NCBI RefSeq assembly: GCF_021412585.1
Contig: NZ_JAKCMI010000030.1
Coordinates: 60,834 to 124,833 of the forward strand
DNA length: 64,000 bases
Direction of reading: 5' to 3'
Source of the DNA: Halomonas alkalisoli
Lineage (GTDB): Bacteria > Pseudomonadota > Gammaproteobacteria > Pseudomonadales > Halomonadaceae
Numbering within the stretch: position 1 is the first letter of the stretch; every line of letters begins with the position of its first letter. The position numbers and the translations under genes were made by a program. Below are positions 44,915 to 56,602 of the stretch, one piece after another. Under the pieces are notes generated by a model that saw nothing but the letters and a program-made list of their open reading frames with translations, did not search any database and was not told the DNA's origin.

Positions 44915-45346
44915 ATGAGCCTTTACCGTGGTGGCGTGCTCGGCAACCGGCTGTTCGAGCGCCTGGCGGCGACCGGACAGCCGGTCGAGGCAGGGGGCGA
45001 GGCCAGCCTCGCCGACACCGTGGAGTCCATCAAGCGACATCTTGTCGATCTGCTCAACAGCCACCCGGGACACAGCGAATGTGCGCCTGAGCTGGGGCTA
45101 CTCGACTTCAATGACGCGACCATCGGTGTGCTCGACCTGGAACTCAATATCCAGCGCGCCATTCGTCAGTGCATCGAACGCTTCGAGCCTCGAGTGCAGC
45201 GAGTGGAAGTGGAGTCGTTGCCCCATGGCGGCGACCCCCTGCAGCTGCGGTTCCAGGTTCACGCAACCCTGGATCTTGGCCGGGACAACGCCCAGACCAC
45301 CATCGATCTGCTGCTGAACGACAAACGCTATCAGTGCCTGAATTGA
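44915..45346 (+). CDS. tssE: Type VI baseplate protein TssE (gp25-like)
   Basis: A 143-residue gp25/lysozyme-fold baseplate wedge protein. The region DTVESIKRHLVDLLNSHPG and the later ELNIQRAIRQCIERFEPRV are family signatures. GGAG precedes the ATG by ten bases. It links the sheath to the baseplate with TssF, TssG and TssK. Confidence 0.92.
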   Translation: MSLYRGGVLGNRLFERLAATGQPVEAGGEASLADTVESIKRHLVDLLNSHPGHSECAPELGLLDFNDATIGVLDLELNIQRAIRQCIERFEPRVQRVEVESLPHGGDPLQLRFQVHATLDLGRDNAQTTIDLLLNDKRYQCLN

Positions 45347-45420
45347 GAACCTGAATTGAGAACGAAGCGGCGCCGGAACGGAGCGTCCGATTAGCCAAGC
45401 ACCTGGGGAACGAGACTCGC

Positions 45421-47184
45421 ATGCTGAATCGCTATTACCGGGACGAGCTCGACTTTCTGAAGTTGCAGGGGAAGGAGTTTGCCGAGGCCAATCCCGGCCT
45501 CAGCCGCTTCCTCTCCGAGCGCAGCACCGATCCGGACGTCGAGCGCCTGCTGGAAGGCTTTGCCTTCCTGACCGGGCGCATGCGGGAGAAGGTCGAGGAC
45601 GAGTTCCCCGAGCTGACCCATTCGCTGATCAGCATGCTGTGGCCCAACTATCTGCGCCCGGTGCCGAGCATGACCGTCATGCAGTTCACTCCGAAGTGGC
45701 ATGCCCTGAGCGCGTCCCAGTCCGTGGCGGCGGGCACCGCGGTGGGGAGCCGGCCGGTGGACGGCACGGCCTGTCGCTTTCGCACCTGCCACGAGGTGGC
45801 GCTCTATCCGCTGCAGCATGCCGGCGTCGAAGCGCGACACTCCCGCGAGGCCTCCGTGGTCGAACTCAACCTCGACGTTCGCAGCGATCAGCCCCTCGAT
45901 GCCCTGGGCATCGACACGCTGCGGCTCCACCTGGGGGGCAACGGCTACACGGCGCGCAGCCTCTACCTGTGGCTGAACCACTACCTGTCGCGTATCGAGC
46001 TGGAGATCGACGGCGAACGTCGCCGCTTGCCCAACAGCCTGCTGCAGCCGGTGGGCTTCGCGCGAGAGGACGCCCTGCTGCCCTATCCGCGCAATGCCTA
46101 CCAGGGCTATCGCATCCTGCAGGAGTATCTCTGCTTTCCCGAGGCCTTCCACTTCGTCGACCTGGCCTCGCTGGGGCGCCACCTGCCTTCCGTGCAGGCC
46201 CAGCGGCTGACGCTGCGCTTTGTCTTTACCCGCACGCTGCCGGCGGATGCCCGGGTGCGCGACGAGCACCTGGCGCTCTACTGCACGCCGGCCATCAACC
46301 TGTTCACCCACGATGCCGATCCCATCGACCTGAGCGGCGAGCGCAGCGAGTACCACATTCGTCCCAGCAGCCGGTCGCCGGCCAACTACGAGGTGTTCAG
46401 CGTCGACGGGGTGCATGGCTGGCTGGAGAGCGAATCCGGCAAGGTCCGTGGCGAGCCGCGCAACTATGTGCCCTTCGAGAGCTTCCAGCACCAGATCGAA
46501 CGTGACCGGGAGCGCCAGGCGCTCTACTACCGGGTGCGGGTTCGCGACAGCCTGCGTGGCGATGGCTTCGATCACGACATCGCCTTCGTGCGCGGCGACG
46601 AGCGGGCCTGCCTGGGCATGCGCGAGACCATCTCGCTGCGGCTCACCTGCAGCAACCGCGAGTTGCCCGAGAAGCTGACCGTGGGCGATGTCTGCGTCGA
46701 GACCGAGAACAGCCCCGTGTATGCCGACTTTCGCAACATCACCCGGCCGACGCCGGCGCTGCGTCCGACCCTCGACGGCAGCCTGATGTGGACCCTGATC
46801 TCCAACCTGTCCCTCAACTACCTGTCGCTGCTCGAGCGGGATGCGCTGTGTTCGGTACTGAGGGCCTACGACTTCCGGGCACTGGTCGACCGCCAGGCGG
46901 AGCGCGTCTCCCAGAAGCGCCTGACGGGCATCGCCGATATCGAGACCCAATCCATCGACCGGCTCCAGCGCGGCCTGCCGGTACGCGGGCTGCGGTCGGT
47001 GATGACATTGGACCAGGAAGCCTTCGGCGACGAGGGCAGCCTCTACCTGTTCGGCAGCGTGCTGGCGCGTTTCTTCTCGCTCTACGCCAGCATCAACTCG
47101 TTCCATGAGCTGCATGTCATCAACCGACACAACCGTGAGCGCTACGCATGGACCTTACAGTCGGGCCAGCAGCCGCTGATGTAG
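45421..47184 (+). CDS. tssF: Type VI baseplate protein TssF
   Basis: A 587-residue baseplate protein starting MLNRYYRDELDFLKLQGKEF, a hallmark of TssF, and showing PNYLRPVPSM near residue 75. It overlaps tssG by 37 bases, consistent with the fixed TssF-TssG heterocomplex of the wedge. Length is normal (about 590). Confidence 0.94.
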   Translation: MLNRYYRDELDFLKLQGKEFAEANPGLSRFLSERSTDPDVERLLEGFAFLTGRMREKVEDEFPELTHSLISMLWPNYLRPVPSMTVMQFTPKWHALSASQSVAAGTAVGSRPVDGTACRFRTCHEVALYPLQHAGVEARHSREASVVELNLDVRSDQPLDALGIDTLRLHLGGNGYTARSLYLWLNHYLSRIELEIDGERRRLPNSLLQPVGFAREDALLPYPRNAYQGYRILQEYLCFPEAFHFVDLASLGRHLPSVQAQRLTLRFVFTRTLPADARVRDEHLALYCTPAINLFTHDADPIDLSGERSEYHIRPSSRSPANYEVFSVDGVHGWLESESGKVRGEPRNYVPFESFQHQIERDRERQALYYRVRVRDSLRGDGFDHDIAFVRGDERACLGMRETISLRLTCSNRELPEKLTVGDVCVETENSPVYADFRNITRPTPALRPTLDGSLMWTLISNLSLNYLSLLERDALCSVLRAYDFRALVDRQAERVSQKRLTGIADIETQSIDRLQRGLPVRGLRSVMTLDQEAFGDEGSLYLFGSVLARFFSLYASINSFHELHVINRHNRERYAWTLQSGQQPLM

Positions 47185-48170
47185 CGCCGGCAGCCCTGGT
47201 AGAAGGGGCGCGACGCTACGACTTCTTCCAGCTCGTCGAGCTGTTGCACCGCCACCATGAGGATGACCTCGAAGGTGGCGGCGGCGGTAGCGTGGCGGCC
47301 TTTGAACGGGTGCGCTACAGCGCGTCGGCGTCGCTGGGCTTCCCGGGCAGCGACGTGGTCTCGCTCGAGCCCGGCGCCGATGGCGGCTACCGGCTGGAGG
47401 TCAGCTTCTTCGGGCTGCAGGGGTCCCAGTCGCCGCTGCCCGGCTACTACTTGGAGAGCCTGGCCCATGGCGCGGCCCACCACGAGGGTAGCGCCGGCGA
47501 TTTCCTCGACTTCTTCAATCATCGCCTGCTGACCCTGGTTCATCGCGCCTGGCGCAAGTACCGCCACTATGTGCGCTACCAGGACAATGCCAGCGACGGC
47601 TTCTCCGCCGCCGTCTTTGCCCTGGTGGGCCTGGCCGATGCCGAGCTGCGCGGCGAGACGCCGATCAACTGGAGCAAGATGCTCGCCTATGCGGGCCTTC
47701 TCGCGGGGCGTTCGCGCTCCCCCGAGGTGGTGTGCAGCATCGTCGGCCACTGCTTCGACCTCGACGACGTGCATCTCGAGGAGTGGGTGCACCGCTGGGT
47801 GGTGATTCCCGAGGACCAGCGCAGCCGGTCGGGGCTTTCCGCCATGACGCTGGGGGAGGACATGATCGCCGGCGAGCGGGTCGCCGACATCGGCGGCAAG
47901 TTCGCCCTCTGCCTGAGGGGCCTGAGCCTCGCGCGCTTCCGCGACTTTCTGCCGGACGGCTGTGAGCACGCGCCGCTCAAGACCCTGGTGAACTTCGTGC
48001 TGCGGGAGCCCCTGGCCTACGACCTCGAGCTCGAACTGCTGCCCAGTGCCGTCAAGCCGATGCGCCTGGGCGAGGCCGGCAGCTGCCAGCTCGGCTGGAC
48101 CACCTTCGTCAACCCCGAATCCGGCGATGCTTCCAGGCGTCGTCGGGTACGCATACAGATGACAGGCTAA
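47148..48170 (+). CDS. tssG: Type VI baseplate protein TssG
   Basis: A 340-residue baseplate wedge protein. The YDFFQLVELLHR segment, RYSASASLGFPGSDV, and the central FFGLQGSQSPLPGYYLE are family signatures. The start overlaps tssF in another frame. It is followed after six bases by the FHA gene. Confidence 0.93.
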   Translation: MDLTVGPAAADVAPAALVEGARRYDFFQLVELLHRHHEDDLEGGGGGSVAAFERVRYSASASLGFPGSDVVSLEPGADGGYRLEVSFFGLQGSQSPLPGYYLESLAHGAAHHEGSAGDFLDFFNHRLLTLVHRAWRKYRHYVRYQDNASDGFSAAVFALVGLADAELRGETPINWSKMLAYAGLLAGRSRSPEVVCSIVGHCFDLDDVHLEEWVHRWVVIPEDQRSRSGLSAMTLGEDMIAGERVADIGGKFALCLRGLSLARFRDFLPDGCEHAPLKTLVNFVLREPLAYDLELELLPSAVKPMRLGEAGSCQLGWTTFVNPESGDASRRRRVRIQMTG

Positions 48171-48176
48171 CCGCCC

Positions 48177-49583
48177 ATGCAAGCCTCCTACCAGCAAACC
48201 ACCGAGCGTCACGCCGCTGCCCATACGGCCATCACCCTGGTGGTCATCAACAGCGAGCGGCTGGAAGGCCGCTCCACCAGCAGCCATGTCTTCCATGAGC
48301 CCGGCGGTACCCTGGGCAGCGGCCACAGCGACGACTGGCTGCTGCAGGACCATGCCGGCCGCATTCGTCCCGGGCATGCCGAGATACAGCGCCAGGACGG
48401 CCGCTTCTGTCTTGTCGACCGCAGCGGGCACACCTTCATCAATCACGCCACGCTGCCTCTCGGCCGCGACCGGCGGGTTGCCCTGTGCGATGGCGACGAG
48501 CTGAGGCTCGGCGACTACCACCTGCGGGTCCACCTCGGCGACCGCCAGAGTAGCCAGCCTGGTGCCCAGCCGCTGACCGCGCTGATCAATGAGGAGCAGG
48601 AGGCGCTGGCGGGGCAAGGCATGCCGCTGGTTCATTCCATGGCGCAGGGGAGCATGGCGCCGCCGCGGCAGGATGACCCCCTCGAGGCGCTGGGCGAGGC
48701 GACCCCCGGTGCCAGCCATCAGGACCCCATGACGGCGCTGAAGCACCCCGATGAGGCAGTCATCGACGTCACCGCCCCGCTGCTCGACGAGCTGGACGTG
48801 CCGAGTTCGAGCGGGACGATTTACCACCAACGGGAGCGGCGCGAAACCGCGCCGGCCAAGCCGACGATTCGACCATACGAGGACAATAACGCCATGAGCA
48901 GGGAAATGGATGAAGGGCTGTTGAACGACCTGGAACGCTCGGTTGGCGAGCAGCTCGAGGACCGCTGGCAGGACTCGGTGCCGGCAGCAGGGGGACATGC
49001 GGGAGCCGATCCCCTGATGCGTGCGCTGGGCGCCAATCTTCGCTTCCACGACAGCGAAGAGCAGCAGGCCTTCCTCATGGAGGCCGGCAACACCCTGCGG
49101 GCCGCCATCGAAGGACTTCAGGCGCTGCACCAGGCCCAGGACGACAGCCGCTATCCGCTGCGAGATCGCCGCCTTCAGCCCATCGAGGACAACCCCCTGC
49201 GGCTGGGCCAGCCCTATGGCGAAACCGTGGAGACCCTGTTCTCCGCCCGTCGCAGCCCGGTGCATCTCTCGGCGCCGGCGGCGGTGGCCGAATGCCTGGC
49301 CCACCAGGGCCAGCACCAGGCGGCAGTGGAAGAGGCCATCGGCCAGGCGCTGCAGTCGATTCTGGATGCCTTTGCGCCCGATGCCCTGCTCAAGCGCTTC
49401 CACGCCTATCGCGGTGCCGGCAATCGCCTGGATGACGAAGGTGGCTGGGCCTGGGAGATGTACCGCCACTACTACCAGGAGCTGAATTCCGGTCGCCAGC
49501 AGGGCTTCGCCAAGCTGTTCTGGGAGGTCTTCGAGCAGGCCTATGACCAGTCGGTGCGCCGCCAGCAGCGGGAGGAGACATGA
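48177..49583 (+). CDS. tagH: Type VI FHA-domain protein TagH (VasC-like)
   Basis: A 468-residue protein with an N-terminal FHA domain (about 35-122, phosphothreonine recognition, GxxxGSGHSDDW...RxGHAEI). An acidic, low-complexity linker (about 150-260) follows, then the TagH C-terminal domain ending WEVFEQAYDQSVRR. No kinase (PpkA) or phosphatase (PppA) gene is in the window, so the phosphothreonine partner is unknown. It overlaps tssJ by four bases. Confidence 0.88.
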   Translation: MQASYQQTTERHAAAHTAITLVVINSERLEGRSTSSHVFHEPGGTLGSGHSDDWLLQDHAGRIRPGHAEIQRQDGRFCLVDRSGHTFINHATLPLGRDRRVALCDGDELRLGDYHLRVHLGDRQSSQPGAQPLTALINEEQEALAGQGMPLVHSMAQGSMAPPRQDDPLEALGEATPGASHQDPMTALKHPDEAVIDVTAPLLDELDVPSSSGTIYHQRERRETAPAKPTIRPYEDNNAMSREMDEGLLNDLERSVGEQLEDRWQDSVPAAGGHAGADPLMRALGANLRFHDSEEQQAFLMEAGNTLRAAIEGLQALHQAQDDSRYPLRDRRLQPIEDNPLRLGQPYGETVETLFSARRSPVHLSAPAAVAECLAHQGQHQAAVEEAIGQALQSILDAFAPDALLKRFHAYRGAGNRLDDEGGWAWEMYRHYYQELNSGRQQGFAKLFWEVFEQAYDQSVRRQQREET

Positions 49584-50179
49584 GCGCAATAATGACAGGC
49601 ACGAGAAAAAAGCCAGCAAGCAATTGGCGCACGAGCTATATGCCGGTACGCGGCCCGCTCGCCTGGCTGACCGTTGCCATGCTGGCGCTGCTGCTCAGCG
49701 GCTGCGCCTCGACCCGCGAGGCCGCGGGCAAGACCTGGCAGGTCATGAAGGACCCGTCGATTCCGGTGGGCTATCCCGAGGCGCGCCTTTCCCGGGTCGA
49801 TCTCGCCATGGTTGCCGAGCCCGACGTCAACCGCAACCTGGACGGCGACGGTACGCCGCTGCGCTTTCAGATCCTGCAGCTCAAGGACGACTCCATGCTG
49901 ATGGCCGCCGACCATTACCAGCTGCGTGACGATCTCGAGGATGCCCTGGGCACCAACTACCTGACCCATGACGACTTCACCCTGCTCCCCGGTCAGTGGA
50001 AGTTCTACGAGCCCTTCGAGGTCGACGAAGAGACGCGCTATATCGGCCTCATCGCCTTCTACAACACCCCGGACGAGGCCGAGTGGAAGAAGGTGGTCAA
50101 GGTCAACTCCCAGGGCGGTGACTACCATCTGCTGGTTCACCTGCGCGCGGACGAAGCCGAGCTGAGGGACCAGGACTGA
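49580..50179 (+). CDS. tssJ: Type VI outer-membrane lipoprotein TssJ
   Basis: A 199-residue lipoprotein with the lipobox L-L-S-G-C42, anchoring it to the outer membrane to hold the TssM-TssL complex. The C-terminal beta-sandwich domain follows. If translation starts at the listed ATG (49580, with GGAGG four bases upstream) the N-terminus before the signal peptide is unusually long; an in-frame ATG at 49640 would give a normal 21-residue signal peptide. Confidence 0.88.
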   Translation: MSAIMTGTRKKPASNWRTSYMPVRGPLAWLTVAMLALLLSGCASTREAAGKTWQVMKDPSIPVGYPEARLSRVDLAMVAEPDVNRNLDGDGTPLRFQILQLKDDSMLMAADHYQLRDDLEDALGTNYLTHDDFTLLPGQWKFYEPFEVDEETRYIGLIAFYNTPDEAEWKKVVKVNSQGGDYHLLVHLRADEAELRDQD

Positions 50180-51513
50180 TGGCTAGTCGCAACCGTGTGG
50201 TCTGGAGCGAAGGGCTGTTCATCAAGCCGCAGCACTTCCAGCAGCAGCAGCGCAGCCTGGAAGGGCTGATCGACGCGCGCCTGCGCGGCGTCAGCCACTG
50301 TCTCTACGGTTTCCAGATGCTGGAGCTCAATGCGGAGTTCCTCAGCTTCGGGCGTATCGCCATCAGCCGTGCCAGCGGCGTGATGCCGGACGGCACCGCC
50401 TTCCAGCTGCCCGACGACGATATCGAGCCGCAGCCGCTGGAGATCGGCGACGCCGGCATTACCAACCAGGTGGTCTACCTGGGGCTGCCGCTGGCCACCG
50501 ATGCGGTGGGCGAGGTGCGCTGGCCCGGCGACGACCTGCCGGCCCGCTACCGCCTCTCGCAGCGCGGCGTGCGCGACCTGCACTCCCGCGATGGCGATAC
50601 CACCGAGCTCGACGTGGCCCGGGTCGCCCCGCGGCTGTTGCTGGAGCGCGACGACCGCAGCGCCTACGCCTGCCTGGCGGTGGCCCGCATCGTCGAGCGC
50701 CGGCCCGACGGCAGCCTGGTGCTCGACGAGCAGTTCCTGCCGACCCTGCTCAGCGTCCAGGCGGCACCGCTGCTGCAGCGCTTCGTCGGCGAGATGGCTG
50801 GCCTGATGCGTGAGCGGGCCCGCAACATCGCCCAGCGTCTCTCCACGCCCCACCAGACCGGGGTGGCCGACGTCTCCGACTTCATGCTGCTGCAGCTGCT
50901 CAACCGTGCCCAGCCTCGCTTCCAGCACCTGGCGCGCCTGGGTCAGCTGCATCCGGAGCGGCTCTTCGACACCATGCTCGAGACCGCCAGTGAGCTGGTC
51001 ACCTTCACCGACGAGTCGCGGTTGCCGCCGGAATACCCGGCCTACGACCACGACCACCCCGAGCGCGCCTTCCGCATGCTGATGCAGGGGCTTCGCCAGG
51101 CGCTCTCCACGGTGCTGGAGCCGCGGGCACTCGCCATCCAGCTGCAGTCGCGTCGCTATGGCCTGCTGGTGGCGCCGCTGTCGGACCCGGGGCTGCTCGA
51201 CGACGCCGACTTCATTCTCGCCGTGCGGGCCGACATGCCCCACGAGCGCCTGCGCAAGCTGTTCCTGCAGCAGACCAAGGTCGCCAGCGTCGAGCGCATC
51301 CGCGACCTCATCAGTCTGCAGCTGCCGGGGGTTCCGCTGGAGCCGCTGCCGGTGGCTCCGCGGGAGCTGCCCTATCACGCCGGGTTCAGCTACTTCCGGC
51401 TCGACCGTCAGTGCCAGGCCTGGAGCATGCTCGACGGCGCCAGTGGCTTCGCCTTCCATGTGGCGGGCGAATTCCCCGGTTTGGAAATGCAGTTCTGGGC
51501 GATCAGGAGTTAA
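50179..51513 (+). CDS. tssK: Type VI baseplate protein TssK
   Basis: A 444-residue baseplate-membrane complex connector, starting with the typical NRVVWSEGLFIKPQHFQQQ. The stop of tssJ and this start overlap (TGATG). It binds TssFG and the cytosolic part of TssL/TssM. The length is standard. Confidence 0.95.
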   Translation: MASRNRVVWSEGLFIKPQHFQQQQRSLEGLIDARLRGVSHCLYGFQMLELNAEFLSFGRIAISRASGVMPDGTAFQLPDDDIEPQPLEIGDAGITNQVVYLGLPLATDAVGEVRWPGDDLPARYRLSQRGVRDLHSRDGDTTELDVARVAPRLLLERDDRSAYACLAVARIVERRPDGSLVLDEQFLPTLLSVQAAPLLQRFVGEMAGLMRERARNIAQRLSTPHQTGVADVSDFMLLQLLNRAQPRFQHLARLGQLHPERLFDTMLETASELVTFTDESRLPPEYPAYDHDHPERAFRMLMQGLRQALSTVLEPRALAIQLQSRRYGLLVAPLSDPGLLDDADFILAVRADMPHERLRKLFLQQTKVASVERIRDLISLQLPGVPLEPLPVAPRELPYHAGFSYFRLDRQCQAWSMLDGASGFAFHVAGEFPGLEMQFWAIRS

Positions 51514-51516
51514 GCC

Positions 51517-52359
51517 ATGCAAGATCTTGCCACGCAACTCGACATGGAATCCGGTGCCGTCTCGCGTTACTCACCCACGCGCCACGAGGACCGCATCAAC
51601 GAGCGGGGACTGGAGCGGCTGATTCATAGCCACGCCGAGCAGCTCGACGCCGACGAGGATTACTGGTTCCGCCTGCGGGGCCACAACCTCAACCCGCTGG
51701 TGGATGCCGCCAGCTCGCTGCTGGGCATGGTGGTGCGGGTGCGCCAGCTCGACAGCATGCACGACATCGAGCGGCTCTACCGCCAGGTGGTCGACGAGAT
51801 CTCGGCGATCGAGATCGAGCTGACCGAACAGGGCTACGACCGCCCGACCCTGCTGGCCTACCGCTATGTGCTCTGCTCCTTCATCGACGAGGCGGTGATG
51901 GGCACGCCCTGGGGCCAGCAGAGCACCTGGGCGGAGCACTCGTTGCTGACGCGCTTCCACAACGAGACCTGGGGCGGCGAGAAGGTCTTCTCGATCCTCG
52001 CCCGCCTGCAGCAGGAGCCGCAGCGCTACCAGGACATGCTGGCCTTCATCTACCTGTGCCTGTGCCTGGGCTTCGAGGGGCGCTATCGGGTCATGACCCA
52101 TGGCCGCGAGGAGTACGAGCACGTGGTTCGGGCCCTGGGCGACCAGCTTGCCGCCCTGGGCGATACCCCCGACGACATGCTGACCTCACCGCTGGCTAAC
52201 GTGGTGCCGGGCCGCCGACGCGGTGGCCGGGGCCTGCCGGTATGGGGCGTCTTCGCCCTGTTCGGCGTGGCCATGGTGGGCGCCTACCTGGGCTTCGCCT
52301 GGTCCCTGGACCAGCAGGCGGCCCAGGTCAGTATCCTTCTCGATCAGATCTTCCGTTAG
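51517..52359 (+). CDS. tssL: Type VI inner-membrane protein TssL (DotU/IcmH)
   Basis: A 280-residue DotU-type protein. The cytosolic domain has NPLVDAASSLLGMV and YVLCSFIDEAVM. One C-terminal membrane helix is at about residues 243-265. It lacks a periplasmic OmpA-like domain, so peptidoglycan anchoring must come from another protein, or is weak. Confidence 0.94.
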   Translation: MQDLATQLDMESGAVSRYSPTRHEDRINERGLERLIHSHAEQLDADEDYWFRLRGHNLNPLVDAASSLLGMVVRVRQLDSMHDIERLYRQVVDEISAIEIELTEQGYDRPTLLAYRYVLCSFIDEAVMGTPWGQQSTWAEHSLLTRFHNETWGGEKVFSILARLQQEPQRYQDMLAFIYLCLCLGFEGRYRVMTHGREEYEHVVRALGDQLAALGDTPDDMLTSPLANVVPGRRRGGRGLPVWGVFALFGVAMVGAYLGFAWSLDQQAAQVSILLDQIFR

Positions 52360-52367
52360 GAGACACC

Positions 52368-54980
52368 ATGCTCAGGGTAGAGCTTCCGGCACTCATCGGC
52401 CGACTCAACGCCATCGCCCGCCAAGGGCTCGAACAGGCTGCGGTACTGTGCGCCGAGCAACAGGCTCCGGAGGTCACCGCCGGGCATCTGCTGCAGGCGC
52501 TGATCGACCAGCCGCTGTGCGACATGCGCTGTCTGCTGGAAGGGCAGGGCATCGATTCCTTCGAACTGCGCGCCCGGCTTGCCGACGAATCGCGCCCACC
52601 CCGTGACCTCACGGTGGCCACGCCGAGCTTCTCGCCGCTGCTGGTGGAGTTGCTCCAGGACGCCTGGCTGCTGGCGACCACGGAATTTGCCCACGACTCG
52701 CTGCGCAGCGGCATGATCTTCACCGCGCTGCTGCACAACGTCGGCCGCTACCTCGGCCCCAGGAGCGCCGCGCTGCTGGCCGACATCAACCGTGAGAGCC
52801 TGCGCCGCGACTTCGAACGCCTGACGCGGGATTCCGCCGAGGCGCCGCGGGCGGACGCTGGTGTTACCGGACACCGGAAGCCGGATGCCGGCCAGGGCGA
52901 CAGCGCCCTGGCGCGCTTCGCCACCTCGCTGACCGACCAGGCGCGTCGTGGCGAGCTCGACCCGGTGCTGTGCCGCGATCCCGAGATCGACCAGATGCTC
53001 GACATCCTCGGTCGCCGACGCAAGAACAACCCCATCGTCATCGGCGATGCCGGGGTGGGCAAGAGCGCGGTGGTCGAAGGGCTGGCATCACGCATCGTGG
53101 CCGGCGAGGTGCCGGCGGCGCTGGCCGACGTGGACCTGCTGGCGCTGGATCTCGGCGCGCTGCAGGCCGGTGCCGCGGTCAAGGGCGAGTTCGAGAAGCG
53201 CCTCAAGGCGGTGATCGAGGAGGTCAAGGCGGCACCCAAGCCGATCCTGCTGTTCATCGATGAGGCCCATACCCTGATCGGCGCCGGCAATGCGGAAGGG
53301 GGCGGCGATGCCGCCAACCTGCTCAAGCCGGCCCTGGCCCGGGGCGAGCTGCGCACCATCGCCGCCACCACCTGGCGCGAGTACAAGAAGTACTTCGAGA
53401 AGGACCCGGCGCTGTCGCGGCGCTTCCAGCCGGTGTCGCTGTCCGAGCCCAGCGTCGATCAGGCGCTGGTGATCCTGCGCGGCCTGCGCGACGTCTACGA
53501 GCGGGCCCACGGCGTGCTGGTGGGCGACAGCGGCCTGCGTGCCGCCGCCGAACTCTCGGCACGCTACCTGGCCGGCCGCAAGCTGCCGGACAAGGCCATC
53601 GACGTGCTCGATACCGCCTGCGCCCGGCTCTCCCAGGCCCTGGATACCCCGCCGCGCCGGCTCAGCCACCTCAAGAGCGACCACGTGGCCACGCTGCGTG
53701 AGCGCGACCAGCTCGACCGCGAGACACAGCTCGGTCGCCTGCCGGACGCAGCCCTGCTGGTGGAGCTCGACGAGCGCCTGACGCGGCTCGATGATGAACT
53801 GGCCACGCTGGAGGATGCCTGGCAGGCTCAGCGCGACTGCGTCGACGCCATCCTGTCGCTGCATACGCGGCTGCTCGACGACGAGACCGACGCCGCCGAC
53901 CACGCCGGCCTGCGGGAGGCGCTCGTCGAACAGGAAACCCGCCTGAGCGAGCTGCAGCAGGAGTTCTCGCTGGTCAATGCCAGCGTGGAGGAGGCGCAGA
54001 TCGCCCAGGTCATCGGCGACTGGACCGGCGTGCCGGTGGAGCGCATGACCAGCGACGAGCTGACCCGCCTCACCGAGCTGCCCGGCTACCTGGGCCAGCT
54101 GGTGCAGGGCCAGGACGTGGCCATCGAGCGGGTTCACCGTCATCTGCTCACCGCCCGCGCCGACCTGCGGCGCCCCGGCCGTCCGCTGGGCGCCTTCCTG
54201 CTGGTCGGCCCCAGCGGCGTGGGCAAGACCGAAACCGTGGTGCAGATCGCCGAGCGGCTCTACGGCGGTCGCCAGTTCCTGACCACCATCAACATGTCCG
54301 AGTACCAGGAGAAGCACACCGTCTCGCGGCTGATCGGCTCGCCGCCGGGCTACGTGGGCTTCGGCGAGGGTGGCCTGCTGACCGAGGCGATTCGCCAGCG
54401 CCCCTACTCGGTGGTGCTGCTCGACGAGGTGGAGAAGGCCCACCCGGACGTGCTCAACCTCTTCTACCAGGCCTTCGACAAGGGCGAGCTGGCCGACGGT
54501 GAAGGGCGGCTGATCGACTGCAAGAACGTGGTGTTCTTCCTCACCTCCAACCTGGGCTATGAAGCCATCGTGGCCCATGCCGACGAACCCGCCGGGCTGG
54601 ACGATGCGCTCTATCCGGTGCTGGCCGGTTTCTTCAAGCCGGCGCTGCTGGCACGGATGGAGGTGGTGCCCTACTTCCCGCTGGGCGCCGAGACCCTGCG
54701 TGACATCGTGGCGGCCAAGCTCGACACCCTGGCCGAGCGAATCCGTTCGCGCCACCGCCAGGCCGATGTGGTTCTCGACCCGGCCCTGGCCGAGGCCATC
54801 TGCCTGCGGGCCACCCGCAGCGAGAATGGCGCGCGGATGCTCGAGTCGGTCATCGACGGTGAACTGCTGCCGCCGGTCTCCCGGGCGCTGCTCGACCGCC
54901 TGGCCCGGCGCGAGCCGGTCACCCGGGTGGCCCTGGGCGTCGATGCCGACAGCGGCGCCTTTACCGCGGAGGTGGTGTAG
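52368..54980 (+). CDS. tssH: Type VI sheath-recycling ATPase TssH (ClpV)
   Basis: An 870-residue AAA+ unfoldase. The N-terminal Clp-N domain (about 10-160), first AAA domain with Walker A GDAGVGKS and Walker B LFIDEAH, a middle coiled-coil (about 430-540), and second AAA domain with GPSGVGKTE and VLLDEVEKAH are all present. It removes contracted TssBC sheath. AGGAG precedes the ATG by about six bases. The larger in-frame open region upstream is not coding. Confidence 0.95.
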   Translation: MLRVELPALIGRLNAIARQGLEQAAVLCAEQQAPEVTAGHLLQALIDQPLCDMRCLLEGQGIDSFELRARLADESRPPRDLTVATPSFSPLLVELLQDAWLLATTEFAHDSLRSGMIFTALLHNVGRYLGPRSAALLADINRESLRRDFERLTRDSAEAPRADAGVTGHRKPDAGQGDSALARFATSLTDQARRGELDPVLCRDPEIDQMLDILGRRRKNNPIVIGDAGVGKSAVVEGLASRIVAGEVPAALADVDLLALDLGALQAGAAVKGEFEKRLKAVIEEVKAAPKPILLFIDEAHTLIGAGNAEGGGDAANLLKPALARGELRTIAATTWREYKKYFEKDPALSRRFQPVSLSEPSVDQALVILRGLRDVYERAHGVLVGDSGLRAAAELSARYLAGRKLPDKAIDVLDTACARLSQALDTPPRRLSHLKSDHVATLRERDQLDRETQLGRLPDAALLVELDERLTRLDDELATLEDAWQAQRDCVDAILSLHTRLLDDETDAADHAGLREALVEQETRLSELQQEFSLVNASVEEAQIAQVIGDWTGVPVERMTSDELTRLTELPGYLGQLVQGQDVAIERVHRHLLTARADLRRPGRPLGAFLLVGPSGVGKTETVVQIAERLYGGRQFLTTINMSEYQEKHTVSRLIGSPPGYVGFGEGGLLTEAIRQRPYSVVLLDEVEKAHPDVLNLFYQAFDKGELADGEGRLIDCKNVVFFLTSNLGYEAIVAHADEPAGLDDALYPVLAGFFKPALLARMEVVPYFPLGAETLRDIVAAKLDTLAERIRSRHRQADVVLDPALAEAICLRATRSENGARMLESVIDGELLPPVSRALLDRLARREPVTRVALGVDADSGAFTAEVV

Positions 54981-54983
54981 GCG

Positions 54984-56591
<1,608 letters not shown>

Positions 56592-56602
56592 GAGAGAGCT
56601 GC

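Noticed and set aside
52242..52367. Extension of clpV 42 codons upstream
   Set aside because: The extension overlaps tssL out of frame. The ATG at 52368 has AGGAG directly upstream and begins the normal Clp-N domain.
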